Shown here one piece after another: positions 14,548 through 22,143 of a stretch of 32,060 nt of DNA. The first letter of the stretch is position 1. Every line of letters starts with the position of its first letter. Under the pieces are notes generated by a model, which saw only the letters and a program-made list of their open reading frames with translations, did no database searches and was not told the origin of the DNA. The stretch comes from Alphaproteobacteria bacterium. Its GTDB lineage: Bacteria > Pseudomonadota > Alphaproteobacteria > CALKHQ01. The stretch lies in contig JAWKYB010000029.1 of NCBI GenBank assembly GCA_041396705.1, positions 1 to 32,060 of the forward strand, read 5' to 3'. Made by a program: the position numbers and the translations under genes.

Positions 14548-14863
14548 CCTTGTTCCGACCTCCCCGGACGACGCAACGGCCGCACCGCCAACGAATAGCG
14601 CCGCAGACCGGTTGCGCGCGAGCGCGGAATGCCTAGCCGGTCAGCCGGCGAAGGCCGCCCCCGCCGCCGGTGCCGCCCGAGCCGCCGCCGATCACGGCGA
14701 CGCGGCCGGACATCGGCACCAGTATCCTGGTCCAGTCCCGACCGAAGGCGCCGACGTCGAGTCGATCAGGGACCACGTCATCGGCCCAGGGGCAGTCGCC
14801 GAACGTCGCCGCGACACGGTGCGGACATGCCGTCTGCATGGCGCCGGCGCGCAGGGCCGGCCG
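14548..14863. other. Intergenic stretch, no gene recognised
   Basis: This 316-base stretch shows no convincing coding region, RNA or palindrome. A leftward frame of 68 codons (14633-14839) ends in a Gly-rich run reading 'VAVIGGGSGG', which imitates a nucleotide-binding loop but stops directly afterwards. Confidence 0.5.
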
Positions 14864-15892
14864 TCACTTTCCCCGCGCAGCCTTCGCCGGCTTCGCGCCC
14901 GGCTCGCCGTCCAGGTAGTCGACATACAGCATCCGGGTCAGCGTCATGCAGGCGGCCGCGATCGGGGTGGCCAGCATCAGGCCGAAGATGCCGAACAGCA
15001 CGCCGAGCAGGATCTGCACGGTGATGGTCAGCGCCGGCGGCAGCGCCACCATCTCGCGCTGCACGATCGGGGTGACCAGGTAGGTCTCGATCGCCTGCAC
15101 CGCCATGTAGACCCCGACCGTCCAGATCACGGTCTCGGTTCCCATCGGCAGCGCCAGCAGCACGCCGGGAATCATCGACAGGATCGGCCCGACATTGGGG
15201 ATGAAGGCGAACAGGCCGGCGATCAGACCCAGCATCGGCGCCAGCGGGATGCCGAGGATCCACAGCCCGATCCAGCTGAGCACGCCGACCGTGGTCATCG
15301 CCAGGATCTGGGCGGCGAGCCAGCGGCGCAGGGTGGAGGCGGTGGCGTGCATCACCTCTTCCGCCCGCGGCCGCAGCGACGGCGCGAACAGCTGCCTGAC
15401 GCCGCGCAGGTACAGCCCCGGGTTGATCGCCATGTAGATGCCGACGATCAGGATGACCACCACATGGCCGAAGGCGCCGAAGGTGGTCGCCGCCGCCGCC
15501 GCGACGCCGGCGCCGCCGGTGCGCAGCATGCCCTCGGGCCGCAGCTGCGCCAGCAGGTCCTCGCCCCAGGGATATTGCCGGATCTGCTGCATCAGGCCCT
15601 CGGCCGCCGCCGGGATGCGCACCATCAGCTCGTCGAACTGCACGGCGATCAGCGGGGCCGCCAGCAGCGCGATCGCCACGCCGATCAGCACCAGTGTCAG
15701 CACGAAGGCGGCCATGCCCAGCATCTGGCCGATCTTCAGCCGGGCCGCGATCCAGTCGCCGCCGCCGCGCAGGAACAGGCCGAGCAGGATGCCGGCGAAC
15801 ACCACCAGCGGCACGTCGGGTGCGATCACCAGCACCGCGACCAGCACGCCGCCGGCCACCAGAAGCGAGATCGAACGCCGCGTCATCGCCAT
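14864..15892 (-). CDS. AI-2E family transporter (PerM/DUF20 family) membrane protein
   Basis: 342 residues with about seven to eight hydrophobic segments. The arrangement is typical: two paired segments at the N-terminus, a long amphipathic middle with 'AAPLIAVQFDELMVRIP', then 'AQILAMTTVGVLSWIGLWILG' and the family hallmark 'GLFAFIPNVGPILSMIPGVL', and a last segment with 'GVLFGIFGLMLATPIAA'. Family members export varied small molecules or act as Na+/H+ antiporters, so the AI-2 name should not be taken literally. The C-terminal tail (Lys/Ala-rich, EPGAKPAKAARGK) is the part duplicated at 13692-13783. No operon partner is obvious; the preceding GT4 gene is on the same strand, about 110 bases upstream. 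Confidence 0.9.
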   Translation of the reverse strand: MAMTRRSISLLVAGGVLVAVLVIAPDVPLVVFAGILLGLFLRGGGDWIAARLKIGQMLGMAAFVLTLVLIGVAIALLAAPLIAVQFDELMVRIPAAAEGLMQQIRQYPWGEDLLAQLRPEGMLRTGGAGVAAAAATTFGAFGHVVVILIVGIYMAINPGLYLRGVRQLFAPSLRPRAEEVMHATASTLRRWLAAQILAMTTVGVLSWIGLWILGIPLAPMLGLIAGLFAFIPNVGPILSMIPGVLLALPMGTETVIWTVGVYMAVQAIETYLVTPIVQREMVALPPALTITVQILLGVLFGIFGLMLATPIAAACMTLTRMLYVDYLDGEPGAKPAKAARGK

Positions 15893-16002
15893 TGCCGCTC
15901 ACCGGAACCAGGATCGGCTGCCGGATGGGCACAGCGGGCGGGCAGCCTGGACGGCGCGCATCCTAGCCGGTCGCCGTGCCGGCCGCCATGCCGGCGCGCG
16001 GC

Positions 16003-17124
16003 TCAGGCGAGACCGAGATGGCGCAGCTGGCGGTCGATCACCTTGGCCTCGTCGTAGAGGTCGAGCGCGCGGGTGCGCCCGGCGGCGCCCATCCGCGCGC
16101 GCAGCGCGGGGTCGCCGGCAAGCCGGGCCAGCGCGGCGGCAAGGCGGTCGGCGTCGCCGACCGGCACCAGCAGGCCGGTTTCCTCCGCCACCACCTCCTC
16201 GCGGCTGCCGCGGATGTCGGTGGCCACCACCGCCAGCCCGGTCATCATCGCCTCGATGATCGAGCGCGGCATGCCTTCGCGATGCGAGGGCAGGGTGAAG
16301 ATGTCGGCGCCGCGCAGCAGGTCGGGCACGTCCTTGCGATCGCCGAGCAGGCGCACGCGGCCGCGCAGCACCGGGTCGGCCTCCGCCGCGGCCAGCGCGG
16401 CGGCGACCGAGGAGGCGTGGTCGCTGGCCAGCCGCTCGCCGACGATCCACAGCGCCGCGTCGACGGCGCGCATGGCGGCGATCAGCTCCGGATAGCCCTT
16501 CTCGGCGACCAGCCGGCCGGTCATCATGATCACCGGCCGGTCGTCGCCGACGCCGAGGTCGCGGCGCACCCGCGCCCGCACTGCCGGGTCCGGGCCGAAG
16601 GTCGCCGGGTCGACCCCGTTGCCGATCGCCTGCACGTCGCCGGTGCGGCACAGCCGCAGCCGGCGCGCCGTCTCCGCGTCCTCCTGCGACTGGGTGAACA
16701 GCACGTCGGTCATGCGGCCGGCATAGCGTTCCAGCGCCACGAACGGCGCCCGCTTCCAGCCCGGCATCCGCTCGTGGAAATAGAAGCCGTGCGCGGTGTA
16801 GACGATGCGCGGCACAGCGGCCTTGCGCGCCGCCATCCGGCCGATCACCGAAGCGATCGGCGTGTGGGTGTGGACGATGTCGAAGCGCTCGCGCGCCAGC
16901 AGCGGCAGCAGCGCACGATAGGCGCGGCGATGGGCGCGCAGGTCGAAGCTGCGCTCGAACGGCACCGTCTCCACCCGGAAGCCGGCGGCGCGCACGTCGG
17001 CCAGCAGCGGGCCCTCGGCGCAGATGCCGACCGCCTCGTGGCCGGCGTCGCGCAGCGCCCGCATCAGCGGCAGCAGGAAGTGCCGCAGCGAGAAGTCGAC
17101 CGCGCAGAGCTGGGCGATCTTCAT
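16003..17124 (-). CDS. Glycosyltransferase family 4 (GT4) protein
   Basis: 373 residues, GT-B fold. The N-terminal half has 'FDIVHTHTPIASVIGRMAAR' and 'RIVYTAHGFYFHE', typical of the acceptor domain of GT4 enzymes from polysaccharide clusters. The C-terminal half has 'PVIMMTGRLVAEKGYPELI' and 'FTLPSHREGMPRSIIEAM', the latter being the E-x7-E segment that binds the nucleotide-sugar donor, and 'EEVVAEETGLLVPVGD'. It acts at the cytoplasmic face of the membrane. gmd and fcl lie upstream on the same strand, so GDP-L-fucose or a related GDP-sugar is a reasonable donor guess. A 400-base hairpin-rich gap separates them, and co-transcription is not certain. Confidence 0.92.
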   Translation of the reverse strand: MKIAQLCAVDFSLRHFLLPLMRALRDAGHEAVGICAEGPLLADVRAAGFRVETVPFERSFDLRAHRRAYRALLPLLARERFDIVHTHTPIASVIGRMAARKAAVPRIVYTAHGFYFHERMPGWKRAPFVALERYAGRMTDVLFTQSQEDAETARRLRLCRTGDVQAIGNGVDPATFGPDPAVRARVRRDLGVGDDRPVIMMTGRLVAEKGYPELIAAMRAVDAALWIVGERLASDHASSVAAALAAAEADPVLRGRVRLLGDRKDVPDLLRGADIFTLPSHREGMPRSIIEAMMTGLAVVATDIRGSREEVVAEETGLLVPVGDADRLAAALARLAGDPALRARMGAAGRTRALDLYDEAKVIDRQLRHLGLA

Positions 17125-17166
17125 CCGCCCGCCGTCCGGCCGCGCCAGCCCGAACCGGAGCCGTCT

Positions 17167-17187
17167 TGCTCGGGCCGGTCCCGAGCA
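17167..17187. repeat. Perfect 8-base hairpin upstream of the GT4 gene
   Basis: TGCTCGGG-CCGGT-CCCGAGCA, stem of 8 and loop of 5. It begins 43 bases before the GT4 start on the leftward transcript, so it would form in the leader or end the fcl message. There is no T-run on either side, so intrinsic termination is not supported. Confidence 0.5.
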
Positions 17188-17220
17188 TCAACGGCTTGCG
17201 GACGGGGCCGCCGCACAGAC

Positions 17221-17253
17221 GTGGATACCCGGGACAAGCCCGGGCATGACGAC
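17221..17253. repeat. Alphaproteobacterial intergenic repeat with CCCGGG-ACAAG-CCCGGG core
   Basis: GTGGATA, then a CCCGGG pair around ACAAG (17228-17244), then CATGACGAC. From memory this is a common intergenic element in alphaproteobacterial chromosomes. Its right end (GCCCGGGCATGAC) recurs at 17422-17434 after a different stem, so two related units sit about 180 bases apart. Confidence 0.55.
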
Positions 17254-17337
17254 TGAGGGATGCGGGGCCGCGAAGAACGCAACGCAATGGCGTGTTTGAC
17301 ACCGCCGCCGCACAGCGGGCGGGCGGCGCCCCCCCCG

Positions 17338-17369
17338 CCCCCCGGACGGGGGGTGGGTGGGGGTGGGGG
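17338..17369 (+). repeat. C6/G6 hairpin merging into a G-quadruplex motif
   Basis: Six C and six G pair across GGAC (17338-17353). The G run continues as G6-T-G3-T-G5-T-G5 (17348-17369): four G-tracts with single-T loops, the most stable class of predicted quadruplex. The strand opposite the leftward genes carries the G run, so on the transcript this is a C-rich tract. Confidence 0.6.
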
Positions 17370-17404
17370 CGACGGCGCGTTGCTGGAAGGCAGGCGGCAG
17401 CGCG

Positions 17405-17426
17405 CGGGCAAGAGCTCTCTTGCCCG
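17405..17426. repeat. Perfect 10-base hairpin in the fcl-GT4 gap
   Basis: CGGGCAAGAG-CT-CTCTTGCCCG, with a 2-base loop, followed by GGCATGAC as in the repeat at 17221-17253. It is probably a variant of the same mobile-like intergenic element and may also mark the 3' end of the fcl message. Confidence 0.5.
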
Positions 17427-17460
17427 GGCATGACTGCGGTCAAAGAGGATCGTGCCACCG

Positions 17461-17495
17461 CCCTCTCCCCAACCCTCACCCGCTGCGGGGGAGGG
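17461..17495. repeat. CCCTCTCCCC / GGGGGAGGG inverted repeat after fcl
   Basis: Two complementary purine/pyrimidine arms separated by 16 bases, 33 bases downstream of the fcl stop. It resembles another widespread intergenic repeat of GC-rich proteobacteria. As the first structure met by leftward transcription after fcl, it is the best candidate for a 3' end, though no T-run follows. Confidence 0.5.
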
Positions 17496-17528
17496 TGCGC
17501 TGTTGCACTCCGCGTCAGGCCTGCCGCG

Positions 17529-18470
17529 TCAGCGCCGGGCGTCGGCCAGGTGGTCGACGAACCAGCGATAGGTGCCGGCCACGCCTTCGTCGAGCGGGAT
17601 GCGCGGCCTCCAGCCGAGGCCGTTGATCTTGGTGCTGTCCAGCAGCTTGCGCGGCATGCCGTCGGGCTTGCTGGCGTCCAGGGTCAGCCGGCCCTCGAAG
17701 CCGACCGTGTCCTTGATCAGCTGGGCGAGGTCGCCGATGGCGATGTCGTCGCCGGCGCCGACGTTGACGATCGCCTCGTCGTCATACTCGTGCATCAGGA
17801 ACAGCAGCGCGTCGGCCAGGTCGTCGACATGCAGGAACTCGCGTCGCGGCTTGCCGCTGCCCCACACGGTCACCTCGGCGTCGCCGGCCTGGCGCGCATT
17901 GTGGAAGCGGTGCATCAGCGCCGGCAGCACATGGGCGTTCTCCAGGTCGAAATTGTCGCCCGGGCCGTACAGGTTCGACGGCATCACGCTGATTGCGTCG
18001 AAGCCGTACTGCACCCGCAGCGAACGGCACAGCTCGATGCCGGCGATCTTGGCGACGGCATAGGCCTGGTTGGTCGGCTCCAGCGGGCCGCTCAGCAGCG
18101 CCGTCTCCGGGATCGGCTGCGGCGCCATCCGCGGATAGATGCACGACGAGCCGAGGAACATGAACTTGGCCACGCCGTGGCGGTGGGCCGCGTCGATCAC
18201 CGCGTTCTGGATCATCAGGTTGTCGCGGATGAAGTCGCCGGAATAGGTGTTGTTGGCGTGGATGCCGCCGACCTTGGCAGCAGCCATGAACACGTATTCC
18301 GGCCGTTCCGCCGCGAAGAATGCGTCGACCGCGCGGGCGTCGCGCAGGTCCAGCTCCTTGCTGGTCCGGACGATCAGCCGGTCGTGGCCGGCCGCCGCCA
18401 GCTTGCGCATGACGGCGGAGCCGACCAGGCCGCGATGGCCGGCGACGTAGATCCTGCTGTGCTTATCCAC
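17529..18470 (-). CDS. fcl: GDP-L-fucose synthase (GDP-4-keto-6-deoxymannose 3,5-epimerase/4-reductase)
   Basis: 313 residues, normal length, from a GTG at 18470 with GAGGG about 9 bases upstream. It turns the product of Gmd into GDP-L-fucose with NADPH. The short-chain dehydrogenase features are clear: 'YVAGHRGLVGSAV' (dinucleotide loop), 'EYVFMAAAKVGGIHAN', 'FLGSSCIYP' (catalytic Ser/Cys region) and 'YAVAKIAG' (Tyr and Lys), followed by 'NLYGPGDNFD' and 'REFLHVDDLADA'. Its start overlaps the gmd stop by 8 bases, a strong sign of one operon and coupled translation. Confidence 0.96.
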   Translation of the reverse strand: MDKHSRIYVAGHRGLVGSAVMRKLAAAGHDRLIVRTSKELDLRDARAVDAFFAAERPEYVFMAAAKVGGIHANNTYSGDFIRDNLMIQNAVIDAAHRHGVAKFMFLGSSCIYPRMAPQPIPETALLSGPLEPTNQAYAVAKIAGIELCRSLRVQYGFDAISVMPSNLYGPGDNFDLENAHVLPALMHRFHNARQAGDAEVTVWGSGKPRREFLHVDDLADALLFLMHEYDDEAIVNVGAGDDIAIGDLAQLIKDTVGFEGRLTLDASKPDGMPRKLLDSTKINGLGWRPRIPLDEGVAGTYRWFVDHLADARR

Positions 18471-19509
18471 CGGAGGCTGCCCTCATGTTCGGCGACATGC
18501 CGGCCTCGCGCAGGACCGCCTCCTGCCGCGCCAGTTCCATGTCGTGCTCCACCATCATCCGCACCAGGCCTTCGAAGCTGACCGTCGGCGTCCAGCCCAG
18601 CTTTGCGCGGGCCTTCGACGGATCGCCGAGCAGGTGGTCGACCTCGGTCGGACGCAGATAGCGCGGGTCGGTCTCGACGATCCGCTTCGGGTCGAGCCCG
18701 ACCATCCCGGCGGCGAGGTCGAGAAACTGCTGCACCGAATACGCCTCGCCGGTCGCCACCACATAGTCGTCGGGCGCGTCGGCCTGCAGCATCCGCCACA
18801 TCGCCTCGACATAGTCGCCGGCGAAGCCCCAGTCGCGCTTCGCGCTGAGGTTGCCGAGATACAGCTTGTCCTGCAGGCCCAGCTTGATGCGGGTCAGCGC
18901 GCGGGTGATCTTGCGGGTGACGAAGGTTTCGCCGCGGCGCGGGCTCTCGTGGTTGAACAGGATGCCGTTGCAGACGAACAGGTCGTAGGCCTCGCGGTAG
19001 TTGATCGCGTACCAGTGGGCCGCGACCTTCGCCACCGCATAGGGGCTGCGCGGATAGAACGGCGTGTTCTCGTCCTGCGGCGGCGCGGCGGCGCCGAACA
19101 TCTCCGACGAACCGGCCTGGTAGTATTTGATCCGCTTGCCCAGCGCCTGCTGGGCGTCGCGCACCGCCTCCAGCACCCGCAGCGCGCCGACGCCGACCAC
19201 GTCGGCGGTGAACTCCGGCTGGTCGAACGACACGCGCACGTGGCTCTGGGCGCCGAGGTTGTAGATCTCGTCCGGCGCGGTCTCGCCGATGATCCGGCGC
19301 ATGCCGGCACCGTCGCTGAGGTCGCCATAGTGCAGCCGCAGCGGCACGTTCATCTTGTGCGGATCCTGGTAGAGGTGGTCGATCCGGCCGGTGTTGAAGC
19401 TGGACGACCGGCGGATCACGCCATGCACCTCGTAGCCCTTGGCGATCAGCAGCTCGGCCAGGTAGGAGCCGTCCTGGCCGGTGATGCCGGTGATCAGTGC
19501 TGTCTTCAT
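18463..19509 (-). CDS. gmd: GDP-mannose 4,6-dehydratase
   Basis: 348 residues from the ATG at 19509, with GAGG 5 bases upstream; an in-frame ATG at 19542 is less likely because the conserved Rossmann strand starts at MKTALITG. It makes GDP-4-keto-6-deoxymannose from GDP-mannose, using bound NADP. Hallmarks are 'GITGQDGSYLAELL', 'RRSSSFNTGRIDHLY', 'YNLGAQSHVRVSF', 'YQAGSSEMFG' (catalytic Thr position is Ser here, with Glu) and 'RSPYAVAKVAAHW' (Tyr/Lys). It is the first gene of a gmd-fcl pair for L-fucose or another deoxyhexose in capsule or LPS. Confidence 0.96.
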   Translation of the reverse strand: MKTALITGITGQDGSYLAELLIAKGYEVHGVIRRSSSFNTGRIDHLYQDPHKMNVPLRLHYGDLSDGAGMRRIIGETAPDEIYNLGAQSHVRVSFDQPEFTADVVGVGALRVLEAVRDAQQALGKRIKYYQAGSSEMFGAAAPPQDENTPFYPRSPYAVAKVAAHWYAINYREAYDLFVCNGILFNHESPRRGETFVTRKITRALTRIKLGLQDKLYLGNLSAKRDWGFAGDYVEAMWRMLQADAPDDYVVATGEAYSVQQFLDLAAGMVGLDPKRIVETDPRYLRPTEVDHLLGDPSKARAKLGWTPTVSFEGLVRMMVEHDMELARQEAVLREAGMSPNMRAASGG

Positions 19510-19686
19510 GCGTTCCTCTTGCCGGATGGCGGCGCTCGGCAAATCGGCCGCCCGGGGGACTGTCGTGCCGCGTTATCCATCGCGTGGACCCCGCCGGCAA
19601 GGATTCTGCACCTTGACCCGCCGGGAAGCGGGGACAACTGTGTCGGCCGTCGTTCAATACCGGGTTAACAGCGGGTCGCCCCAACC

Positions 19687-20202
19687 ATGCCGATCCTGGC
19701 CTATCGCGCGGTGCTGCCGCGCATCGCGCCCGACGCCTTCGTCGCCTCGACGGCGGTGGTCGCCGGCGACGTCTGGGTCGGCGCGCAGACCGGCCTGTGG
19801 TTCGGCGTGATCGTGCGCGGCGATGTGAATGTGGTGCGAATCGGCGCGCGCACCAACATCCAGGACGGCACGGTGGTGCATGTGTCGCGGATCGGGCAGG
19901 GCACCCATATCGGCGACGACGTCACGGTCGGCCACATGGCGCTGCTGCACGACTGCACCCTGCACGACGGCTGCTTCGTCGGCATGCAGGCCTGCGTGAT
20001 GGACGGCGCGGTGGTGGAAAGCGGCGCGATGGTCGCCGCCGGCGCGCTGGTGACGCCGGGCAAGCGCGTGCCGGCCGGCGAGGTCTGGGCCGGCCGGCCG
20101 GCCAAGGCGATCCGCCGGCTGACGCCGGAAGAGGCGGCCGACATCCCGGCCAGCGCCGCCCGCTACGCCGCGCTGGCCGCCGAATACCGCGACGCCGGTT
20201 GA
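19687..20202 (+). CDS. Gamma-class carbonic anhydrase-like hexapeptide-repeat protein
   Basis: 171 residues. It shows a left-handed beta-helix pattern with successive hexapeptides ('GDVWVGAQTGLWFGVIVRGD', 'RIGARTNIQDGTVVHVSRIG', 'THIGDDVTVGHMALLHDC', 'CFVGMQACVMDGAVVESGAM'). Histidines 65, 83 and 88 occupy the three metal-ligand positions of gamma carbonic anhydrases, with the expected 5-residue gap between the last two. Members of this YrdA/PaaY-like branch may be active carbonic anhydrases or thioesterase-related helpers, so the reaction is not settled. The downstream broken epimerase gene starts 6 bases later and probably shared its transcript. Confidence 0.93.
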   Translation: MPILAYRAVLPRIAPDAFVASTAVVAGDVWVGAQTGLWFGVIVRGDVNVVRIGARTNIQDGTVVHVSRIGQGTHIGDDVTVGHMALLHDCTLHDGCFVGMQACVMDGAVVESGAMVAAGALVTPGKRVPAGEVWAGRPAKAIRRLTPEEAADIPASAARYAALAAEYRDAG

Positions 20203-20207
20203 CCGCG

Positions 20208-21067
20208 ATGCGGCTCGCGCTGATCGCGGCGACCAGCAAGCCCGGGCGCCGGGTCGCCGCGGCGATGGTCGCGGCCGGCCACGACGTCGTCGCGGTCGGC
20301 CGCGATGCCGAGCGCCTGCGCGCGCGGGCGCCGGGCTGCACCCACCGGCTGTGCGACCTGACCCGGCCGGAGGGCTGCCGGCCGCACTGGCCGGGGCGAC
20401 CCACGTGGTCAGCCTGGCCCACGCCCGCTTGCCGGGGCCGTGCTGCAGGCTCTGCCGCCGACCTGCGTCCGCGCGATCGTCACCGGCAGCACGCGCAAGT
20501 TCACGCGCCTGCCCGACGCCGCGGCCGACGCGGTGCGGGCGGGCGAGGCGGCATTCCAGGCGTTCCGCGCCGCTTCGCCGGTCGAGGCGGTGATGCTGCA
20601 TCCGTCGATGATCTATGGGCTGGAGGGCGAGCGCACGGTCAGCGTGCTGACCGGCTACTATCGGCGCTGGCCGCGCATCCTGCCGGTGCCGACCCCGCTG
20701 CCTCGACGGCGGCCGCCACAGCGTGCAGCCGGTCCACGGCGACGACGTGGTGGCGGCGTTCATGGCGGCGCTGACCGCGCCGGAGGCACCCGGCGAGCCG
20801 ATCGTGCTGGCCGGGCCGGCGCCGATCAGCTATCGCGATTTCGCCCGCGCCTGCGCGGCCGCGGTCGGCCGCCGCGCCTGGATCGTGCCGGTGCCGGTGC
20901 GGCCGGTGGCGGCGCTGCTCGACGGGCTCGCCGCCTGCGGCTGCGGCTGCCGGTCGGCGGCGACGCTGCGGCGTACGGCCGAGGACAAGGCGTTCGACGT
21001 CGGCCCGGCCCGACGCCGCCTCGGCATCGAGTTCCGCCCGTTCACACCGACCGGCCGGCCGGCCTGA
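20208..21067 (+). pseudogene. NAD(P)-binding epimerase/SDR-like gene broken by three indels
   Basis: Three frames must be joined to recover one protein. From 20208: MRLALIAATSKPGRRVAAAM...CDLTRPEG. Then, after a lost C near 20375: 'LPAALAGATHVVSLAHARLPG'. Then, after a lost G near 20433-20437: 'AVLQALPPTCVRAIVTGSTR...VMLHPSMIYGLEGERTVSVL'. Finally, after an extra C near 20701: 'LDGGRHSVQPVHGDDVVAAF' to the stop at 21065-21067. The rebuilt ~285-residue product is an atypical extended SDR: the GxxGxxG loop is degenerate (ATSKPGR), but MIYG and PVHGDDVV are standard. The gene is a pseudogene as written; clean restoration by single bases also allows sequence error. Confidence 0.8.
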
Positions 21068-21256
21068 CGACGCCGAAGGCCGGCCGGCGCCGCGCGCTCT
21101 GCCTGTGCGCCGCGGGCCGGCCGGCCCGATCGCCGGTTGCCGTCTGGATGCTGGCGCGGCCGCGTGCAGCGGGCCTGCGCCGGGTGCTGCCCCCACGGAT
21201 CCTCCCCCACAAGGATGACCGTGGCGGCAGCGATTGCGCTCGCGGAACGCCCGCCG

Positions 21257-21442
21257 CTATGCCGGTCCCCACTCGGCCGGCAAGCAGTGCGGCGGCGTTG
21301 GGCTGTCGTGCGCCGCGCCGATCCAACCGTCGGCGGCGCCGCAGACCACCGCCCGGGCGTCGCGCTCGCCGAACAGGTCGCCGGTGAGCGCGATGAGCGC
21401 TGCGGCGCCGCACAACAGACCTGCCGAAATGAGCTTGCCCAT
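21257..21442 (-). CDS. Possible small exported protein, unknown
   Basis: 61 residues if started at the ATG at 21442, which has GGGGGA a few bases upstream. The N-terminal ~32 residues look like a signal peptide (MGKLISAG, hydrophobic Leu/Ala core, then DARA), leaving a short tail with two cysteines. A longer frame to 21688 exists but would cross a likely control region. There is no recognisable family, and the surrounding gap (21068-21626) has no other gene. Low confidence: it may be chance. Confidence 0.35.
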   Translation of the reverse strand: MGKLISAGLLCGAAALIALTGDLFGERDARAVVCGAADGWIGAAHDSPTPPHCLPAEWGPA

Positions 21443-21524
21443 GAGTCCCCCACCGATGGGCGCCCCGACAGCGCGTGCGGCGACAAGCGGGAAGGTACGG
21501 ATCGGCACGGCGGATTCCCAACTA

Positions 21525-21541
21525 CATTTGTTAGACAAATG
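21525..21541. promoter_or_regulatory. Candidate operator: 17-base palindrome
   Basis: CATTTGT-TAG-ACAAATG is a perfect 7+3+7 inverted repeat inside the only AT-rich patch of the 21068-21626 gap. It lies about 85 bases before the GNAT start and a similar distance from the small leftward ORF start (21442). The size and symmetry suit a dimeric repressor site. Confidence 0.45.
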
Positions 21542-21626
21542 CGAAGAAATGTAACGGAACGCCGCGAAATGCCGCGGGCGGTGTCGCGCCGTTTGCATCC
21601 CGGCGGCGGCGACCGCATCCTGGGCC

Positions 21627-22132
21627 ATGGACACGCACGCATCGCCGACAGCGATCCGGCCGGCCGTCGCGGCGGATGCCGACGGCATCTGGGCGATCTT
21701 CCACGCCGTGGTCCGCGCCGGCGACGCCTATGCCTTCCCGCCGGATACCGACCGGGCGACCGCGCTGGCCTATTGGCTCGCCGCCGACAAGCACGCCTTC
21801 GTCGCCGAGGCCGACGGCGCCGTCGTCGGCAGCTACATCGTCAAGGACAACCAGCCCGGGCTGGGCGCGCACGTTGCCAACGCCAGCTTCATGGTTGCGC
21901 CGGCCGCGCGCGGCCGCGGCGTCGGCCGGCTGCTGGGCGCGCATGCGCTGGCCGAGGCACGGCGGCTCGGCTATCGCGCGATGCAGTTCAACCTGGTGGT
22001 CAGCACCAACGCCCCGCCGTCGCGCTGTGGCGCGACCTGGGCTTCGCGGTGATCGGCACCATCCCGGAGGCGTTCGACAACCTGGCGCTGGGCCGCCTGG
22101 TCGACGCCCATGTGATGTACCGGAGGCTGTGA
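21627..22132 (+). pseudogene. GNAT-family N-acetyltransferase, single frameshift
   Basis: The frame from 21627 gives 'TAIRPAVAADADGIWAIFHAVV' and the acetyl-CoA loop 'VAPAARGRGVGRLLG', ending '...MQFNLVVSTNAP'. It then leaves frame. Restoring one G near 22016 (CCCC-GCC) continues as 'AVALWRDLGFAVIGTIPEAFDNL' to a stop at 22130-22132, exactly the expected end of a GNAT domain (LW..LGF motif). The repaired protein would be about 168 residues. GNAT enzymes transfer an acetyl group to amines; the substrate is unknown. As written the product is truncated to 141 residues and lacks the last strands. Confidence 0.82.
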
Positions 22133-22143
22133 GGCAGACCGCT

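Noticed and set aside
14633..14713. Leftward mini-frame 'MSGRVAVIGGGSGG...' resembling an FAD/NAD loop
   Set aside because: It stops after 26 codons, is followed by Gly repeats from a GCC/GGC-rich tract and has no further domain.
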